Positions 9,052 through 20,064 of a DNA stretch of 64,000 bases are shown in pieces. Under the pieces are notes generated by a model that did no database searches, was not told the DNA's origin, and was given only the letters and a program-made list of their open reading frames with translations. The translations under genes were made by a program, and so were the position numbers. How positions within the stretch are numbered: position 1 is the first letter of the stretch; every line of letters starts with the position of its first letter. The DNA comes from Pantoea sp. Lij88 (lineage in GTDB: Bacteria; Pseudomonadota; Gammaproteobacteria; Enterobacterales; Enterobacteriaceae). The stretch covers positions 3,658,001 through 3,722,000 of the forward strand of contig NZ_CP118269.1 of NCBI RefSeq assembly GCF_030062155.1. Direction: 5' to 3'.

Positions 9052-10592
9052 CGAAAGACGCTGATCGCTTCTACCAGACGGTTAGCCTGATGGGTCATGC
9101 GACCAGAAGCCTCGGCGCTTTCTGTTACGCGGGCGGCGTTCTGATGGGTGATGTCATCAAGATCTTCCACTGCTGAACTGACTTCGCTGAGCGCGGTCGC
9201 CTGTTCGGCTGTGGCAGCGCTGATCTGAGCAATCAGCGAGGTGACATTCTGCACCTGCGACACGATATCCTGCATCGTCCGGCCTGCTGCGCTGGCGTGC
9301 TCATTGCCCGATTTAACCCGGCTGCCGCTGGTTTCGACCAGCATTTTGATTTCACTGGCGGCTTTGGCGCTGCGCTGCGCCAGACTGCGGACTTCACCCG
9401 CCACCACCGCAAACCCTTTGCCCTGCTCACCGGCCCGTGCTGCTTCTACTGCGGCGTTCAGCGCCAGGATATTGGTCTGGAAGGCAATGCCGTCGATGAC
9501 GCTGGTAATATTGGCGATACGCTTCGAACTGTCGGCAATTTCGCCCATCATCCCCATCATCTCGGTCATCACCTCACCGCCTTTGCTGGCCGCGCTGCTG
9601 GTGCTGGCTGAGAGGGTATTCGCCTCGTGCGCAGTTTCAGTGTTGCTCTTCACCGTCGCGGTCATTTCGTTCATGGTGGCCGCGGTCTGCTGCACGTTGG
9701 CCGCTGCCTGCTCGGTACGGCGACTCAGTTCGTTGTTGCTGCGGGCGATGGCGTCGCTGGCGCTCAGCACGTTGATCGCCTGACCGCTGACATCATCCAC
9801 CAGCCAGCGGAACATCAATCCGAGCTGACCGATAGCACGCAGCGTGACGCCGACCTCATCAACGCGATCCATCTGTTCGACCTTGTGACTCGCACCCGTC
9901 GCCACGCTCAGCGCCTGTTTGCACATCCGCTCAATAGGTCGTGAAATCTGCTGCTCCAGCCACAGACTGCAGAGCAGAAGCAGCCCGGCCATGCCTGCGG
10001 TAAAGCCGGCCAGTGCAGCATGGGTCATGCCCAGCGCCCAGACGCCCGCCACCGAGAGCGGCAGTAATGCCAGCAGCGTAGAACGGATGCGCCAGCGCAG
10101 GGGCAGGGTTTTCAGGATTGAGGCGGGACGACGCCAGCCACTGCGTACCAGCAGGCCTTTGTGAAAACGTCGCCCTCTGGCACGGCCTTCACGAAAATCC
10201 TGATAGAGCGCTTCAGTCTGACGCACTTCCTCTGCCGTGGGTTTGGTGCGTACCGACATGTAGCCCTGCACTTTACCGTCACGTACGACCGGAATCGCGT
10301 TGGCCCGCACCCAGTAGTGATCGCCATTTTTACGGCGGTTCTTAACCAGCGCGGTCCAGGGTTCACCCTGTTTCAGCGTCGCCCACATATCGGCAAACGC
10401 TTCTGGCGGCATATCGGGGTGACGCACCATGTTATGCGGCTGGCCGTTGATCTCGTCGGCGGTGAATCCGCTCGCTTCGATAAACGCGTCGTTGGCGTAG
10501 GTGATGTGGCTGTTGAGATCGGTGGTCGACATCAGTGTCGCATGATCGTCGAACAGATATTCACGCTGAGAGACGGGCTGGTTGTTACGCAT
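9048..10592 (-). CDS. aer: Aerotaxis receptor Aer (PAS-FAD methyl-accepting-type transducer)
   Basis: Redox/oxygen sensor for energy taxis, 514 residues. It has an N-terminal PAS domain ([57 protein letters not shown]), which binds FAD in E. coli Aer, then a hydrophobic segment near 175-215, a HAMP-like linker and the cytoplasmic signalling tip [36 protein letters not shown]. The sequence aligns with E. coli Aer over its length. ATG at 10592 follows AAGGA; a TTG one codon upstream is less likely. No other chemotaxis genes are in the window. Confidence 0.92.
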   Translation of the reverse strand: MRNNQPVSQREYLFDDHATLMSTTDLNSHITYANDAFIEASGFTADEINGQPHNMVRHPDMPPEAFADMWATLKQGEPWTALVKNRRKNGDHYWVRANAIPVVRDGKVQGYMSVRTKPTAEEVRQTEALYQDFREGRARGRRFHKGLLVRSGWRRPASILKTLPLRWRIRSTLLALLPLSVAGVWALGMTHAALAGFTAGMAGLLLLCSLWLEQQISRPIERMCKQALSVATGASHKVEQMDRVDEVGVTLRAIGQLGLMFRWLVDDVSGQAINVLSASDAIARSNNELSRRTEQAAANVQQTAATMNEMTATVKSNTETAHEANTLSASTSSAASKGGEVMTEMMGMMGEIADSSKRIANITSVIDGIAFQTNILALNAAVEAARAGEQGKGFAVVAGEVRSLAQRSAKAASEIKMLVETSGSRVKSGNEHASAAGRTMQDIVSQVQNVTSLIAQISAATAEQATALSEVSSAVEDLDDITHQNAARVTESAEASGRMTHQANRLVEAISVFR

Positions 10593-10743
10593 CAAAAGTC
10601 CTTGAAGACCCGACGTCCTGCACGCGACAGTCTGAGTGGCGGCGTGAGAACTGTGGGCTGAGAGATAACGATTACCTTTTTTTATGTTTTCGGCATGCGT
10701 CCGCCTACTCTTTAGCGATTAAGTTAAATTAGTGGCAATAAAA

Positions 10744-10765
10744 AAAGCCGCTTTGCGGCGGCTTT
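10744..10765 (-). terminator. Rho-independent terminator after murP
   Basis: On the minus strand AAAGCCGC, short loop, GCGGCTTT then TTTATT; it lies between murP and aer. Confidence 0.75.
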
Positions 10766-10821
10766 CACATTTTTGGTTAGGTATCCATCCGTTAGCCGGA
10801 CTGGAGAATTCCGGCAGTGGG

Positions 10822-12276
10822 TCAGCTGAGATCGACATTACGCGTGCCAAACCACCAGGTGAGCAGGAATCCGCCGGTCCAGGCCACCATCAACCCGGCC
10901 AGGTAAACCGCCATACCGGCGAAGATCCCCTGGCTGGAGGTCATCAGTGGCAACGTGACCAGACCGGAGGGTCCGAATACCGTGTTCATCCCCACCGGCA
11001 ACCCCAGCCACGCCACCAGCCCGATAAAGAAACCGCCCAGCGCCCCGCCACCACAGGCGGTGATAAATGGCTTGAGGCGCGGCAGCGTGACGCCGTAGAT
11101 CAGCGGTTCACCGACGCCCAGCAGGCCGGGCACAATGGCGCCTTTAATCTGTGCCCGCAGCAGCGCCCCTTTTTCCGCTTTGCACCACAGCGCCAGGGCT
11201 GCACCGACCTGCCCGGCACCCGCCATCGCCAGAATCGGGAACAGCGAGTTAAAACCCTGGGTTTCCATCAGCGCAAAGTAGACCGGAATAAAGCCCTGAT
11301 GGATGCCGAACATTACTGCGATCAGGAACAGCCCGGCCAGCAGCGCACAGCCAAAGGGATTGTTGTTGAGGTGGATAAAGAGCCACGACATCCCCTTAAA
11401 CAGTTCACCGCCCAGCGGCATGATTAGCAGATAGGTGATGGCCCCGGTGATCACCAGCGTGAACAGCGAGGTGAGGATCATGTCGAGGTTGTCAGGAATG
11501 ATTTTGCGCAGCTGTTTTTCGATCCACGCCCCGCTCATCGCCGCCATCAGCACGCCGATAATGTTGCCACGCGGGTCGATCGTCAGGCCAAAGAAGCTCT
11601 CCATGCCGCTGTAGTAGCCGGTGGTGGCCGTGGGCACATAGCCGAGCACAAACAGCGAGGCGATGATGGCGCCATTGACGCCGCTGCCGCCAAAGGCTTT
11701 CTGCGCGTTGTAGCCGATCAGGATGCTGAGAAAGGTGAACAGCCCTTTGCCAAATACCTTCATGTACGCCACGGTGTGCAGCAGCCAGGGTGCGTGGTCG
11801 CCGGGAACATTCAGGTGGAGGCTCTGCTCAATCAGGGTGGCGAATCCCAGCAGCAGTCCCGCGCCGATAAAGCCAGGGATCAGCGGGGTGAAGATAGTGG
11901 CGAAGCGCGACAGGAACTGATGCACGCCGCTGGTCTGTTTCGCCTTTAGCTGTTGCTTCTGCTGCGCCGCCAGCTGGCTGAGTTCGGGTGTTTCGTTCTG
12001 CGGAGCCAGCGCGGTATTACCCTGGGCCAGCAGGCTTTGCATCCCCTCGGCGGCGGTTTGCGCTTTGCCAGGCCCCAGGACAATCTGCAGCTGTGCCTCA
12101 CTGTCGATCACGCCTAAAACGCCCGGCAGGCTCTTTAACCTGGCCAGATCAACCTGTTCCGGCTGATTGAGCGTCAGACGGAGCCGGGTCATGCAGTGAC
12201 CGCAGGCCGCGATATTTTGCGCGCCACCGACTGCCTGCAGGATGTCACGCAACAGTGCTTCGGTGATTTTCGCCAT
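10822..12276 (-). CDS. murP: PTS N-acetylmuramic acid permease EIIBC
   Basis: Imports and phosphorylates N-acetylmuramic acid. The 484-residue protein has an EIIB domain with the phospho-cysteine motif [12 protein letters not shown] (Cys28) and, after a Gln-rich linker near 115-125, a ten-helix EIIC domain containing [15 protein letters not shown]. It lacks an EIIA domain, so it should depend on Crr, as in E. coli MurP. Its ATG overlaps the murQ stop (TAATG), giving a murQ-murP operon. Substrate assignment rests on pairing with murQ and on overall likeness to MurP. Confidence 0.9.
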   Translation of the reverse strand: MAKITEALLRDILQAVGGAQNIAACGHCMTRLRLTLNQPEQVDLARLKSLPGVLGVIDSEAQLQIVLGPGKAQTAAEGMQSLLAQGNTALAPQNETPELSQLAAQQKQQLKAKQTSGVHQFLSRFATIFTPLIPGFIGAGLLLGFATLIEQSLHLNVPGDHAPWLLHTVAYMKVFGKGLFTFLSILIGYNAQKAFGGSGVNGAIIASLFVLGYVPTATTGYYSGMESFFGLTIDPRGNIIGVLMAAMSGAWIEKQLRKIIPDNLDMILTSLFTLVITGAITYLLIMPLGGELFKGMSWLFIHLNNNPFGCALLAGLFLIAVMFGIHQGFIPVYFALMETQGFNSLFPILAMAGAGQVGAALALWCKAEKGALLRAQIKGAIVPGLLGVGEPLIYGVTLPRLKPFITACGGGALGGFFIGLVAWLGLPVGMNTVFGPSGLVTLPLMTSSQGIFAGMAVYLAGLMVAWTGGFLLTWWFGTRNVDLS

Positions 12277-13187
12277 TAGCGTGCTCCCGCTGCCTGTAGC
12301 GCCTGACGGATGAAGCCCTGATGCTGACTGAGCAGTGCTTTGGCTTCATCGGCGGCCAGGTCAGCCAGCACCATCAGGATGGCCGTTTTGCAGTGTCCGC
12401 CGCAGGCGGTGAGCGCCGCGCTGGCGGTGGCGTCATCACAGTCCGTGGCCTGCATGACGATGTTGACCTGGCGCTGTACCAGTTTCTGGTTGGTGGCTTC
12501 CACATCGACCATCAGGTTGCCGTACACTTTTCCGCTGCGGATCATCGAACCCGTTGTGAGCATGTTGAGCACCAGTTTTTGCGCCGTGCCCGCTTTCATG
12601 CGAGACGAGCCGGTGACCACTTCCGGGCCAACCACCGGCGTAAGAGCAATCGCGGCGACCTGCGACATCGCACTGCCAGGATTACAGGTGAGCGCCACGG
12701 TGGTCGCGCCCAGTTCGTTCGCGTAAGCCAGCGCACCCAGCACGTAAGGTGTGCGGCCACTGGCGGCGATACCGACCAGCACGTCGTGGCGGCTGAAGTG
12801 GATATCTTTCAGATCCTGCGCGCCCTGCTCCCGGTTATCTTCGGCGTTTTCAACCGCCTGTAAAATAGCGGTATGGCCACCGGCAATGAGGCCGATGACC
12901 TGTTCGCGTGGCGTACCAAAGGTGGGCGGGCATTCGCTGGCATCCAGGATGCCCAGCCGCCCGGAGGTGCCCGCGCCGCAATAGATCAGTCGTCCGCCCG
13001 CCCGGAACGCGGCGCAGATAGCATCAACGGCGGCGGCGATCTGCGGCACGATAGCCTCTACCGCCAGCGCCACTTTTTTATCTTCATCATTAATGACGCG
13101 CAGCATCGCTTCGGTGGAGAGTTCATCAATGTTCTGGCTGGCCGGATTGCGGCCTTCGGTGATCATCTGGCTGAGGTCGAGTTTCAT
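12276..13187 (-). CDS. murQ: N-acetylmuramic acid 6-phosphate etherase
   Basis: Cleaves the lactyl ether of MurNAc-6-P to GlcNAc-6-P and D-lactate in cell-wall recycling and exogenous MurNAc use. The 303-residue product has the SIS-domain signature [26 protein letters not shown] (residues 67-92) and the [24 protein letters not shown] block. The N-terminus [16 protein letters not shown] is typical of MurQ. It is first in the murQP operon. The usual divergent regulator gene murR is absent upstream; instead gltP lies there in the same orientation. Confidence 0.94.
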   Translation of the reverse strand: MKLDLSQMITEGRNPASQNIDELSTEAMLRVINDEDKKVALAVEAIVPQIAAAVDAICAAFRAGGRLIYCGAGTSGRLGILDASECPPTFGTPREQVIGLIAGGHTAILQAVENAEDNREQGAQDLKDIHFSRHDVLVGIAASGRTPYVLGALAYANELGATTVALTCNPGSAMSQVAAIALTPVVGPEVVTGSSRMKAGTAQKLVLNMLTTGSMIRSGKVYGNLMVDVEATNQKLVQRQVNIVMQATDCDDATASAALTACGGHCKTAILMVLADLAADEAKALLSQHQGFIRQALQAAGAR

Positions 13188-13293
13188 GGCGGGCTCCGCT
13201 AAGGAATAAATTATTCAAATTACCAGATATCATAACGAATGATTAATTCATGGGGTGAGATCTTTTTTTAATTATAAAAGCCACACAAACAAA

Positions 13294-13319
13294 AAGGGCC
13301 CAACTTTCGTTGAGCCCTT
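13294..13319 (-). terminator. Rho-independent terminator after gltP
   Basis: On the minus strand AAGGGCTCAA, loop CGAAAG, TTGGGCCCTT followed by TTTG. It separates gltP from the downstream murQ promoter region. Confidence 0.8.
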
Positions 13320-13338
13320 CTGTACGTTAACGCTGTTC

Positions 13339-14640
13339 TCAGCTTGCGGTCTGCGTCCGCAACTGCAGCTCATACTCTTTTGCCTGTTCGGCGTCGAACT
13401 GGTTTTCCCAGCGGGCAATCACCAGCACCGCCAGCGCGTTACCGACCACGTTCAGCGCGGTTCGCGCCATATCCATGATGCGGTCAACACCGGCGATAAA
13501 CGCCAGACCTTCCAGCGGAATGCCGACGCTGCCCAGTGTGGCCAGCAGCACCACAAACGAAACGCCCGGCACGCCAGCGATCCCTTTCGAGGTCACCATC
13601 AGCGTCAGAACCAGCACAATCTCATCGGTCAGCGACAGGTCAATGCCGTACAGCTGCGCAATGAAGATCGCCGCGATACTCTGATAAAGCGTTGAACCAT
13701 CCAGATTAAACGAATAGCCGGTTGGTACCACGAAGCTGGTGATCGCTTTCGGCGCGCCGTAGGCTTCCATCTTCTCCATAATGCGCGGCAGCACGGTTTC
13801 CGAGCTGGACGTGGAGTAAGAGAGAATCAGCTCATCCTTCAGAATACGCATCAGCGTGGTAATCCGCAGTTTACAGAAGCGAGCCACCCCGCCCAGCACC
13901 ACAAAGGCGAAGAACAGAATCGCCGCGTAAACCAGCAGCACCAGCTTAGCCAGCGGCCACAGCGAGGCAAAGCCAAAGTTAGCAATCGTCACCGCGATCA
14001 GCGCGAACACCCCGACCGGCGCATAGCGCATGATCATGTGCGTCACTTTAAACATCGCTTCAGAAATGCCACGGAACAGGTTCACCAGCGGATCGCGCTG
14101 TTCTGACGGCAGTGACGACAGGCCTAAGCCAAACAGCACCGAGAAAAAGATAATCGGCAGCATGTCGCCCTTCGCCATCGAGGCGAAAATATTCTGCGGG
14201 ATCAGCGACAGAATGGTGGTCACCAGGCTGTGCGGACCGCCCTGTACCTCTGCCGTTGTCGCTTCATATTTAGAGATGTCCACCGTTGCCAGCGTTGACA
14301 TATCAATGCCGGAGCCGGGTTGAAATACGTTGGCCAGCGTAATACCGACCACAATGGCAATGGTGGTGATCACTTCAAAGTAGAGAATCGTTTTGACGCC
14401 GATGCGTCCCAGCTTCTTTGCATCACCCACGCCAGCGATGCCGACAATCAGGGATGAAATTACAATCGGTACCACAATCATCTTGATGAGATGAATAAAG
14501 ATATCGCCTGCCGGGCTGAGAATGTTGGCGACTAACCATTCACGATTGTCTGGCTGATTATGCAACACAGCACCCACAATGATGCCAAGCACCAGGGCTG
14601 TCAGAATCTGCCAGGCAAGGCTGATTTTAAAACCTTTCAT
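13339..14640 (-). CDS. gltP: Proton/glutamate-aspartate symporter
   Basis: Inner-membrane DAACS-family carrier importing glutamate and aspartate with protons. The 433-residue sequence is nearly collinear with E. coli GltP, including the serine-rich re-entrant loop STSSSETVLPRIMEKM and the transport core VVPTGYSFNLDGSTLYQSIAAIFIAQ, followed by TSKGIAGVPGVSFVVLLATL. It is divergent from acs across a long intergenic region. Confidence 0.95.
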   Translation of the reverse strand: MKGFKISLAWQILTALVLGIIVGAVLHNQPDNREWLVANILSPAGDIFIHLIKMIVVPIVISSLIVGIAGVGDAKKLGRIGVKTILYFEVITTIAIVVGITLANVFQPGSGIDMSTLATVDISKYEATTAEVQGGPHSLVTTILSLIPQNIFASMAKGDMLPIIFFSVLFGLGLSSLPSEQRDPLVNLFRGISEAMFKVTHMIMRYAPVGVFALIAVTIANFGFASLWPLAKLVLLVYAAILFFAFVVLGGVARFCKLRITTLMRILKDELILSYSTSSSETVLPRIMEKMEAYGAPKAITSFVVPTGYSFNLDGSTLYQSIAAIFIAQLYGIDLSLTDEIVLVLTLMVTSKGIAGVPGVSFVVLLATLGSVGIPLEGLAFIAGVDRIMDMARTALNVVGNALAVLVIARWENQFDAEQAKEYELQLRTQTAS

Positions 14641-15225
14641 AACGCGTAATTTCCTCAGTCAAAACCCGTTTCTCTCTACTGCGAAGGTGCAGAAGACAAT
14701 ACACACAGGGAGTGAGCAAAAAGCCCGGTAAATTAGAGGGTGTTTAGAAACAGCGCCTCGTATGAAAATCTGATGATTCCCATACCCATTTTCAGACGCG
14801 GTCTGAGTTGATACCTGCAGAACAGGGGCGAGATAAGTACCATTTTCACTGTGGTAAATGCAACCCCTGGAAGATCCGATTAAAAGTTAGCCACCTGAGT
14901 AGCATAAAGTGCTGCCGGATGTAAAAATCCCTAACCTGCTGTTATGAAAAGTAATACTTAGATGAATTTACGCATAGCTATTCAGGGTTGGTTGAAAACG
15001 CTGCCAGCGCGTTTGCTTGCTTTTTATCCACCCTTTTACCGGATGACACCCCTTCTTAATTCCCCATCGTCGCCAGAGAGTTAAACGGAAATAGCATTTT
15101 CGCTTCATGCTTCGCGGCGGGACGTTTATCACGTGATCTGTGGCGCAAAAAAGAAACAAAGACTCAGGGCAGGCTTTAATTAACCATTGATTGACATATC
15201 ATTAACATCTTCAAGGAGATCCGCC
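14641..15225. other. Divergent intergenic region gltP/acs (585 bases)
   Basis: No convincing gene. It must hold the promoters of gltP and acs. E. coli acs is CRP-activated; the best match I see here, CGTGATCTGTGGCGCA (15132-15147), agrees with only part of the CRP consensus, so I do not call a site. Confidence 0.5.
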
Positions 15226-17181
15226 ATGAGCCAAATACACAAACATCCCGTTCCAGAGAATATTGCAGCAAACACCCTGATTACAGCTGAACAGTATCAG
15301 GCGATGTATCAGCAATCTGTCGACGATCCAGACAGCTTCTGGGGCGAACAGGGCAAAATCCTTGACTGGATCAAGCCTTACAGCAAAGTGAAAAACTGCT
15401 CGTTTGCGCCAGGTAACATTAACATTCGCTGGTACGAAGATGGCACGCTCAACCTGGCGGCAAACTGCCTTGACCGTCATCTCGCCACGCGCGGCGATCA
15501 CCCGGCAATTATCTGGGAAGGCGACGACGCCAGCGAAAGTAAAACCCTGACCTTCCGCCAGCTGCACGCCGAAGTCTGTCGCTTCGCCAACGTGCTGGAG
15601 CTGCTGGAAGTGAAAAAAGGCGACGTGGTGGCGATCTATATGCCGATGGTGCCGGAAGCCGCTGTAGCGATGCTGGCCTGTGCGCGCATCGGTGCCGTTC
15701 ACTCAGTGATCTTTGGCGGCTTCTCACCGGAAGCGGTTGCTGGCCGCATCGTCGATTCCAGCGCCTCGCTGGTCATTACAGCCGATGAAGGGATCCGCGC
15801 CGGTCGCAGCATTCCGCTGAAGAAAAATGTCGATGACGCGTTAAAAAATCCCAACGTCACCAGCGTGAAAAATGTGGTGGTGTTCCAGCGCACCGGTAAA
15901 GATGTGGGCTGGGTTGAAGGCCGCGATCAGTGGTGGCATGACCTGATGCTCAACGCGAGCACCAACCACTCTGCCGCCGAAGTCGGTGCGGAAGATCCGC
16001 TGTTTATCCTTTATACGTCGGGTTCCACCGGCAAGCCGAAGGGCGTACTGCATACCACCGGCGGTTATCTGGTTTATGCCGCCACCACCTTTAAGTTCGT
16101 CTTTGATTACCATCAGGATGATATCTACTGGTGCACCGCCGATGTCGGCTGGGTAACCGGTCACAGCTATCTGGTTTATGGCCCGCTGGCCTGTGGCGCG
16201 ACCACGCTGATGTTTGAAGGGGTGCCGAACTGGCCAACGCCGAGCCGCATGGCGGAAGTGGTCGATAAACATAAAGTCACCCTGCTCTACACCGCGCCAA
16301 CCGCAATCCGTGCGCTGATGGCGGAAGGTGACAAGGCGATTACCGGCACCGACCGCAGCAGCCTGCGCATTATGGGCTCGGTCGGCGAGCCGATTAACCC
16401 GGAAGCCTGGGAGTGGTACTACAAAAAAATCGGCAACAGCCGCTGCCCGATTGTGGATACCTGGTGGCAGACCGAAACCGGCGGCTTCATGATCACGCCG
16501 CTGCCGGGTGCGACCGAGCTGAAAGCCGGTTCCGCTACCCGACCGTTCTTTGGGGTGCAACCGGCGCTGGTCGATAACGAAGGTCAGCCGCAGGAAGGGG
16601 CCTGTGAAGGCAATCTGGTGATCACCGAGTCGTGGCCGGGACAGGCGCGTACCCTCTTTGGCGACCACGACCGTTTCGAGCAGACCTACTTCTCTACCTT
16701 TAAGAATGTCTACTTCAGTGGTGACGGCGCCCGTCGCGATGAAGATGGCTACTACTGGATCACCGGACGCGTCGATGATGTGCTCAACGTCTCCGGTCAC
16801 CGTCTTGGCACCGCCGAAATTGAATCGGCGCTGGTGTCGCACCCTAAAATTGCCGAAGCGGCTGTGGTCGGGATTCCGCACAGTATCAAAGGCCAGGCGA
16901 TTTATGCCTATATCACGCTGAATCACGGCGAAGAGCCGTCGCCGGAGCTGTACACCGAAGTGCGCCAGTGGGTCCGCAAAGAAATAGGCCCGATCGCCAC
17001 GCCTGATGTGCTGCACTGGACCGACTCCCTGCCAAAAACCCGCTCCGGCAAAATCATGCGTCGAATTCTGCGTAAAATTGCCACCGGCGATACCGGCAAC
17101 CTTGGTGATACCTCTACCCTCGCCGATCCTGGCGTTGTAGAAAAACTGCTTGAGGAGAAACAGTCGATCAAAATGCCTTAA
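15226..17181 (+). CDS. acs: Acetyl-CoA synthetase
   Basis: High-affinity acetate activation: acetate + ATP + CoA to acetyl-CoA via acetyl-AMP. The 651-residue protein matches E. coli Acs (652). It shows the AMP-binding P-loop [12 protein letters not shown], the [10 protein letters not shown] and [21 protein letters not shown] adenylation motifs and the C-terminal SGKIMRR lysine that is acetylated for regulation. ATG at 15226 has AAGGAG nine bases upstream; an in-frame start 13 codons earlier lacks support. First gene of acs-yjcH-actP. Confidence 0.97.
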   Translation: MSQIHKHPVPENIAANTLITAEQYQAMYQQSVDDPDSFWGEQGKILDWIKPYSKVKNCSFAPGNINIRWYEDGTLNLAANCLDRHLATRGDHPAIIWEGDDASESKTLTFRQLHAEVCRFANVLELLEVKKGDVVAIYMPMVPEAAVAMLACARIGAVHSVIFGGFSPEAVAGRIVDSSASLVITADEGIRAGRSIPLKKNVDDALKNPNVTSVKNVVVFQRTGKDVGWVEGRDQWWHDLMLNASTNHSAAEVGAEDPLFILYTSGSTGKPKGVLHTTGGYLVYAATTFKFVFDYHQDDIYWCTADVGWVTGHSYLVYGPLACGATTLMFEGVPNWPTPSRMAEVVDKHKVTLLYTAPTAIRALMAEGDKAITGTDRSSLRIMGSVGEPINPEAWEWYYKKIGNSRCPIVDTWWQTETGGFMITPLPGATELKAGSATRPFFGVQPALVDNEGQPQEGACEGNLVITESWPGQARTLFGDHDRFEQTYFSTFKNVYFSGDGARRDEDGYYWITGRVDDVLNVSGHRLGTAEIESALVSHPKIAEAAVVGIPHSIKGQAIYAYITLNHGEEPSPELYTEVRQWVRKEIGPIATPDVLHWTDSLPKTRSGKIMRRILRKIATGDTGNLGDTSTLADPGVVEKLLEEKQSIKMP

Positions 17182-17321
17182 GCGCACGCTGTCCGGCGGG
17201 AAGATCGCTTCCCGCCACACCCGCCCTACGCAGTCTGTTTCGGTAGTCACAAATATTATAACCAGCTGAATCCGCGCCCCGTCGTGAGGTTCTCGCCTGC
17301 AAGCCCTCTGGAGAAAATGTG

Positions 17322-17651
17322 ATGAATGACGCCCTTTCGAATCAGGATGCAATCAATCAGCAGATTGAACGTAATCCCCTTTTTCATGAATTAGTCCATA
17401 AACGCCAGGCGTTCGCGACGCTGCTGTCGCTGATCATGCTGGTGCTCTATGTCGGCTTTATCCTGCTGATTGCCTTTGCACCCGGCTGGCTCGGCACGCC
17501 GCTGCATGCCGGTACTAACGTGACGCGCGGCATCCCGATTGGTGTCGGGCTGATTGTGATGTCGTTTGTGCTGACCGGCGTCTATGTCTGGCGCGCCAAC
17601 GGTGAGTTTGACCGTTTAACGAAAGCGATCCTCCGCGAGGTGAAATCATGA
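17322..17651 (+). CDS. yjcH: DUF485 inner-membrane protein YjcH
   Basis: A 109-residue membrane protein with two hydrophobic segments (about 30-55 and 65-88) encoded between acs and actP, as in E. coli. The DUF485 motif [19 protein letters not shown] opens the protein. It is thought to partner ActP or related symporters; its precise role is not known. Start ATG at 17322 has GGAG eight bases upstream; GTG one codon earlier is an alternative. It overlaps actP by ATGA. Confidence 0.92.
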   Translation: MNDALSNQDAINQQIERNPLFHELVHKRQAFATLLSLIMLVLYVGFILLIAFAPGWLGTPLHAGTNVTRGIPIGVGLIVMSFVLTGVYVWRANGEFDRLTKAILREVKS

Positions 17652-19303
17652 CCCGTCTCACCTTATGGCTGCTGGCCTTAATGTTGCCGTTTTCAGCGCT
17701 GGCCGCCGATGCCATCACCGGTGCGGTTCAGCGCCAGCCGACCAACTATCAGGCGATTATCATGTTTACGATTTTCGTCGGTGCCACACTGGGGATTACT
17801 TACTGGGCGTCAAAGCGGACCCGTTCGCGTAACGATTACTACACGGCGGGCGGTAATATCACCGGTTTCCAGAATGGCCTGGCGATGGCGGGTGACTTTA
17901 TGTCAGCGGCCTCGTTCCTGGGCATTTCGGCGCTGGTTTACACCTCCGGCTATGACGGGCTGATCTACTCGCTCGGCTTCCTGGTCGGCTGGCCGATGAT
18001 TCTGTTTTTAATCGCCGAGCGGCTGCGTAACCTGGGTCGTTACACCTTTGCCGACGTCGCCTCGTATCGTCTGAAGCAGATGCCGATCCGCACCCTGTCA
18101 GCCTGCGGCTCGCTGGTGGTGGTGGCGCTCTACCTGATCGCACAGATGGTCGGCGCCGGTAAGCTCATCCAGCTGCTGTTCGGCCTTAATTACCATGTGG
18201 CGGTGATTCTGGTCGGCATTCTGATGGTGATGTATGTGCTGTTTGGCGGCATGCTGGCCACCACCTGGGTGCAGATCATCAAAGCGGTGCTGCTGCTGTT
18301 TGGTGCCACTTTTATGGCGGTCATGGTCATGAAGGCGGCTAATTTCAGCTTTAATACCCTGTTCACCGAAGCAATGGCGGTCCATCCCAAAGGCATCGCA
18401 ATTATGCAGCCAGGCGGGCTGGTCAAAGATCCTATCTCGGCGCTGTCGCTGGGGCTGGGCTTAATGTTCGGCACGGCCGGATTGCCACATATTCTGATGC
18501 GCTTCTTCACCGTCGCGGATGCCAAAGAGGCGCGTAAAAGCGTCTTCTGGGCCACCGGCTTTATGGGCTACTTCTACTTCCTCACCTTTATTATCGGCTT
18601 CGGCGCCATTCTGCTGGTGGGTGCGAACCCGGCCTTTAAAGATGCCAGCGGCGCGCTGATTGGCGGTACCAATATGGCGGCGGTGCATCTGGCGGATGCC
18701 GTGGGCGGTAGCACCTTCCTGGGCTTTATCTCTGCGGTGGCCTTCGCCACGATTCTGGCGGTGGTCGCGGGCTTAACCCTGGCGGGCGCGTCGGCGGTGT
18801 CGCACGACCTCTATGCCAGCGTTTATCGCAAAGGTCAGGCGAGCGAGAAAGATGAGCTGAGGGTTTCTAAAATCACTGTGCTGGCGCTGGGCGTGGTGGC
18901 AATCGGGCTGGGTATTCTGTTTGAGAAGCAGAACATCGCCTTTATGGTCGGGCTGGCCTTCTCGATTGCGGCCAGCTGTAACTTCCCGATCATCCTGCTG
19001 TCGATGTACTGGTCAAAACTCACCACGCGTGGTGCGATGGTGGGCGGCTGGCTGGGCCTGCTGACCGCGGTTATTCTGATGATCCTCGGCCCGACCGTGT
19101 GGGTTCAGGTGCTGGGCAACGCGAAGCCGATTTTCCCGTATGAGTATCCGGCGCTGTTCTCCATGGTGGTGGCTTTTGTCGGCATCTGGCTCTTCTCCAT
19201 TACCGACCATTCGCAGCAGGGCGCAGAGGAACGTTCCCGCTTCCGCGCGCAGTTTATTCGCTCGCAGACTGGCACCGGCATTGAGCAGGGCAAAGCGCAC
19301 TAA
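17648..19303 (+). CDS. actP: Cation/acetate symporter
   Basis: Solute:sodium symporter family carrier for acetate and other short monocarboxylates, 551 residues with about 13 membrane segments. An N-terminal signal-like segment ([17 protein letters not shown]) precedes the core. Family motifs include [44 protein letters not shown] and [21 protein letters not shown]. Translation is coupled to yjcH by a 4-base overlap. A bidirectional terminator follows at 19341. Confidence 0.96.
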   Translation: MTRLTLWLLALMLPFSALAADAITGAVQRQPTNYQAIIMFTIFVGATLGITYWASKRTRSRNDYYTAGGNITGFQNGLAMAGDFMSAASFLGISALVYTSGYDGLIYSLGFLVGWPMILFLIAERLRNLGRYTFADVASYRLKQMPIRTLSACGSLVVVALYLIAQMVGAGKLIQLLFGLNYHVAVILVGILMVMYVLFGGMLATTWVQIIKAVLLLFGATFMAVMVMKAANFSFNTLFTEAMAVHPKGIAIMQPGGLVKDPISALSLGLGLMFGTAGLPHILMRFFTVADAKEARKSVFWATGFMGYFYFLTFIIGFGAILLVGANPAFKDASGALIGGTNMAAVHLADAVGGSTFLGFISAVAFATILAVVAGLTLAGASAVSHDLYASVYRKGQASEKDELRVSKITVLALGVVAIGLGILFEKQNIAFMVGLAFSIAASCNFPIILLSMYWSKLTTRGAMVGGWLGLLTAVILMILGPTVWVQVLGNAKPIFPYEYPALFSMVVAFVGIWLFSITDHSQQGAEERSRFRAQFIRSQTGTGIEQGKAH

Positions 19304-19340
19304 TCGCCGCTTACCGTTCATAACGCTCAGGCAATAAAAA

Positions 19341-19366
19341 AGGGCGACTACCTGGGTAGTCGCCCT
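19341..19366. terminator. Bidirectional terminator between actP and the YfaZ-like gene
   Basis: AGGGCGACTACC, loop TG, GGTAGTCGCCCT with A-run on the left and T-run on the right. Confidence 0.85.
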
Positions 19367-19385
19367 TTTCTTTCACGCAACAGAA

Positions 19386-19931
19386 TCAGAAGCGCAGCGA
19401 TGCACCCACGTACGGGCCATCGACCAGTACGTTATCTTTGCGTCCATCTTTGTTGTTCAGTTCGATGTACTGATAACCCACACGCAGGTTAAGCAGTGAA
19501 ACCGGCGTGAAGCTCAGGCCGCCAGCGGCTTCCTGATAGCTGTCGAGGTGATCGGTGAACGACTCTGGCGCGTAATAATATTCGCCAAACAGGCCCCACA
19601 TGCTGTTGATGCTGTAGTGTGCTGCACCACCCAGCGCCACCGCAAATCCATCTTTTCCATCTTCAGGATGGGTGAAGATCGCTTTTGCGGTCGGTGCCAG
19701 ACGCAGCGGCCCGAAATCAACGTTGTAACCCAGACCGGCACCATAGGTGCTGCCGTCATGGTCGCTACGCAGCCAGTTACCTTTCAGAAACAGACCGGGG
19801 GATGTGGTGCCCAGGCCCAGGTTCAGGTTGGTGTTGTGTTCGCCGACATCAACACTGCCTTCAATCGCCTGAGCAGCACCGCTCAGTAAAACCAGCCCGA
19901 GGGCGCTCCCGGTAACAAGTTGCTTAAACAT
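19386..19931 (-). CDS. YfaZ-family outer-membrane beta-barrel protein
   Basis: A 181-residue exported protein. The signal peptide MFKQLVTGSALGLVLLSGAAQA is followed by a short barrel with alternating strands, the YfaZ block GLFGEYYYAPESF, and a C-terminal GPYVGASLRF ending in Phe, the usual outer-membrane signal. ATG at 19931 has GGAG eight bases upstream. E. coli yfaZ lies elsewhere, so its place beside actP is a rearrangement relative to E. coli. Function unknown. Confidence 0.83.
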   Translation of the reverse strand: MFKQLVTGSALGLVLLSGAAQAIEGSVDVGEHNTNLNLGLGTTSPGLFLKGNWLRSDHDGSTYGAGLGYNVDFGPLRLAPTAKAIFTHPEDGKDGFAVALGGAAHYSINSMWGLFGEYYYAPESFTDHLDSYQEAAGGLSFTPVSLLNLRVGYQYIELNNKDGRKDNVLVDGPYVGASLRF

Positions 19932-20064
19932 GATTCCACTCCATGACAATTAATTCGGCCGCAAGGTTAACAGCCTGAAATGGGGAGACAACAAAATCCG
20001 GAAAACTTTACGTAAAAATACGTGTCTCTCACAGGGAGGTCTGCCGTCCGCAACGCAGTGTAGA

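Noticed and set aside
15132..15147. CRP site upstream of acs
   Set aside because: CGTGATCTGTGGCGCA matches only part of TGTGA-N6-TCACA; expected from E. coli but not supported strongly enough.
14968..15159. 63-codon open frame in the gltP/acs gap
   Set aside because: No ribosome site and no recognisable protein features; overlaps the expected acs regulatory region.
15841..17352. 503-codon open frame antisense to acs
   Set aside because: Lies wholly over acs, has no family features and reflects GC-rich codon structure.
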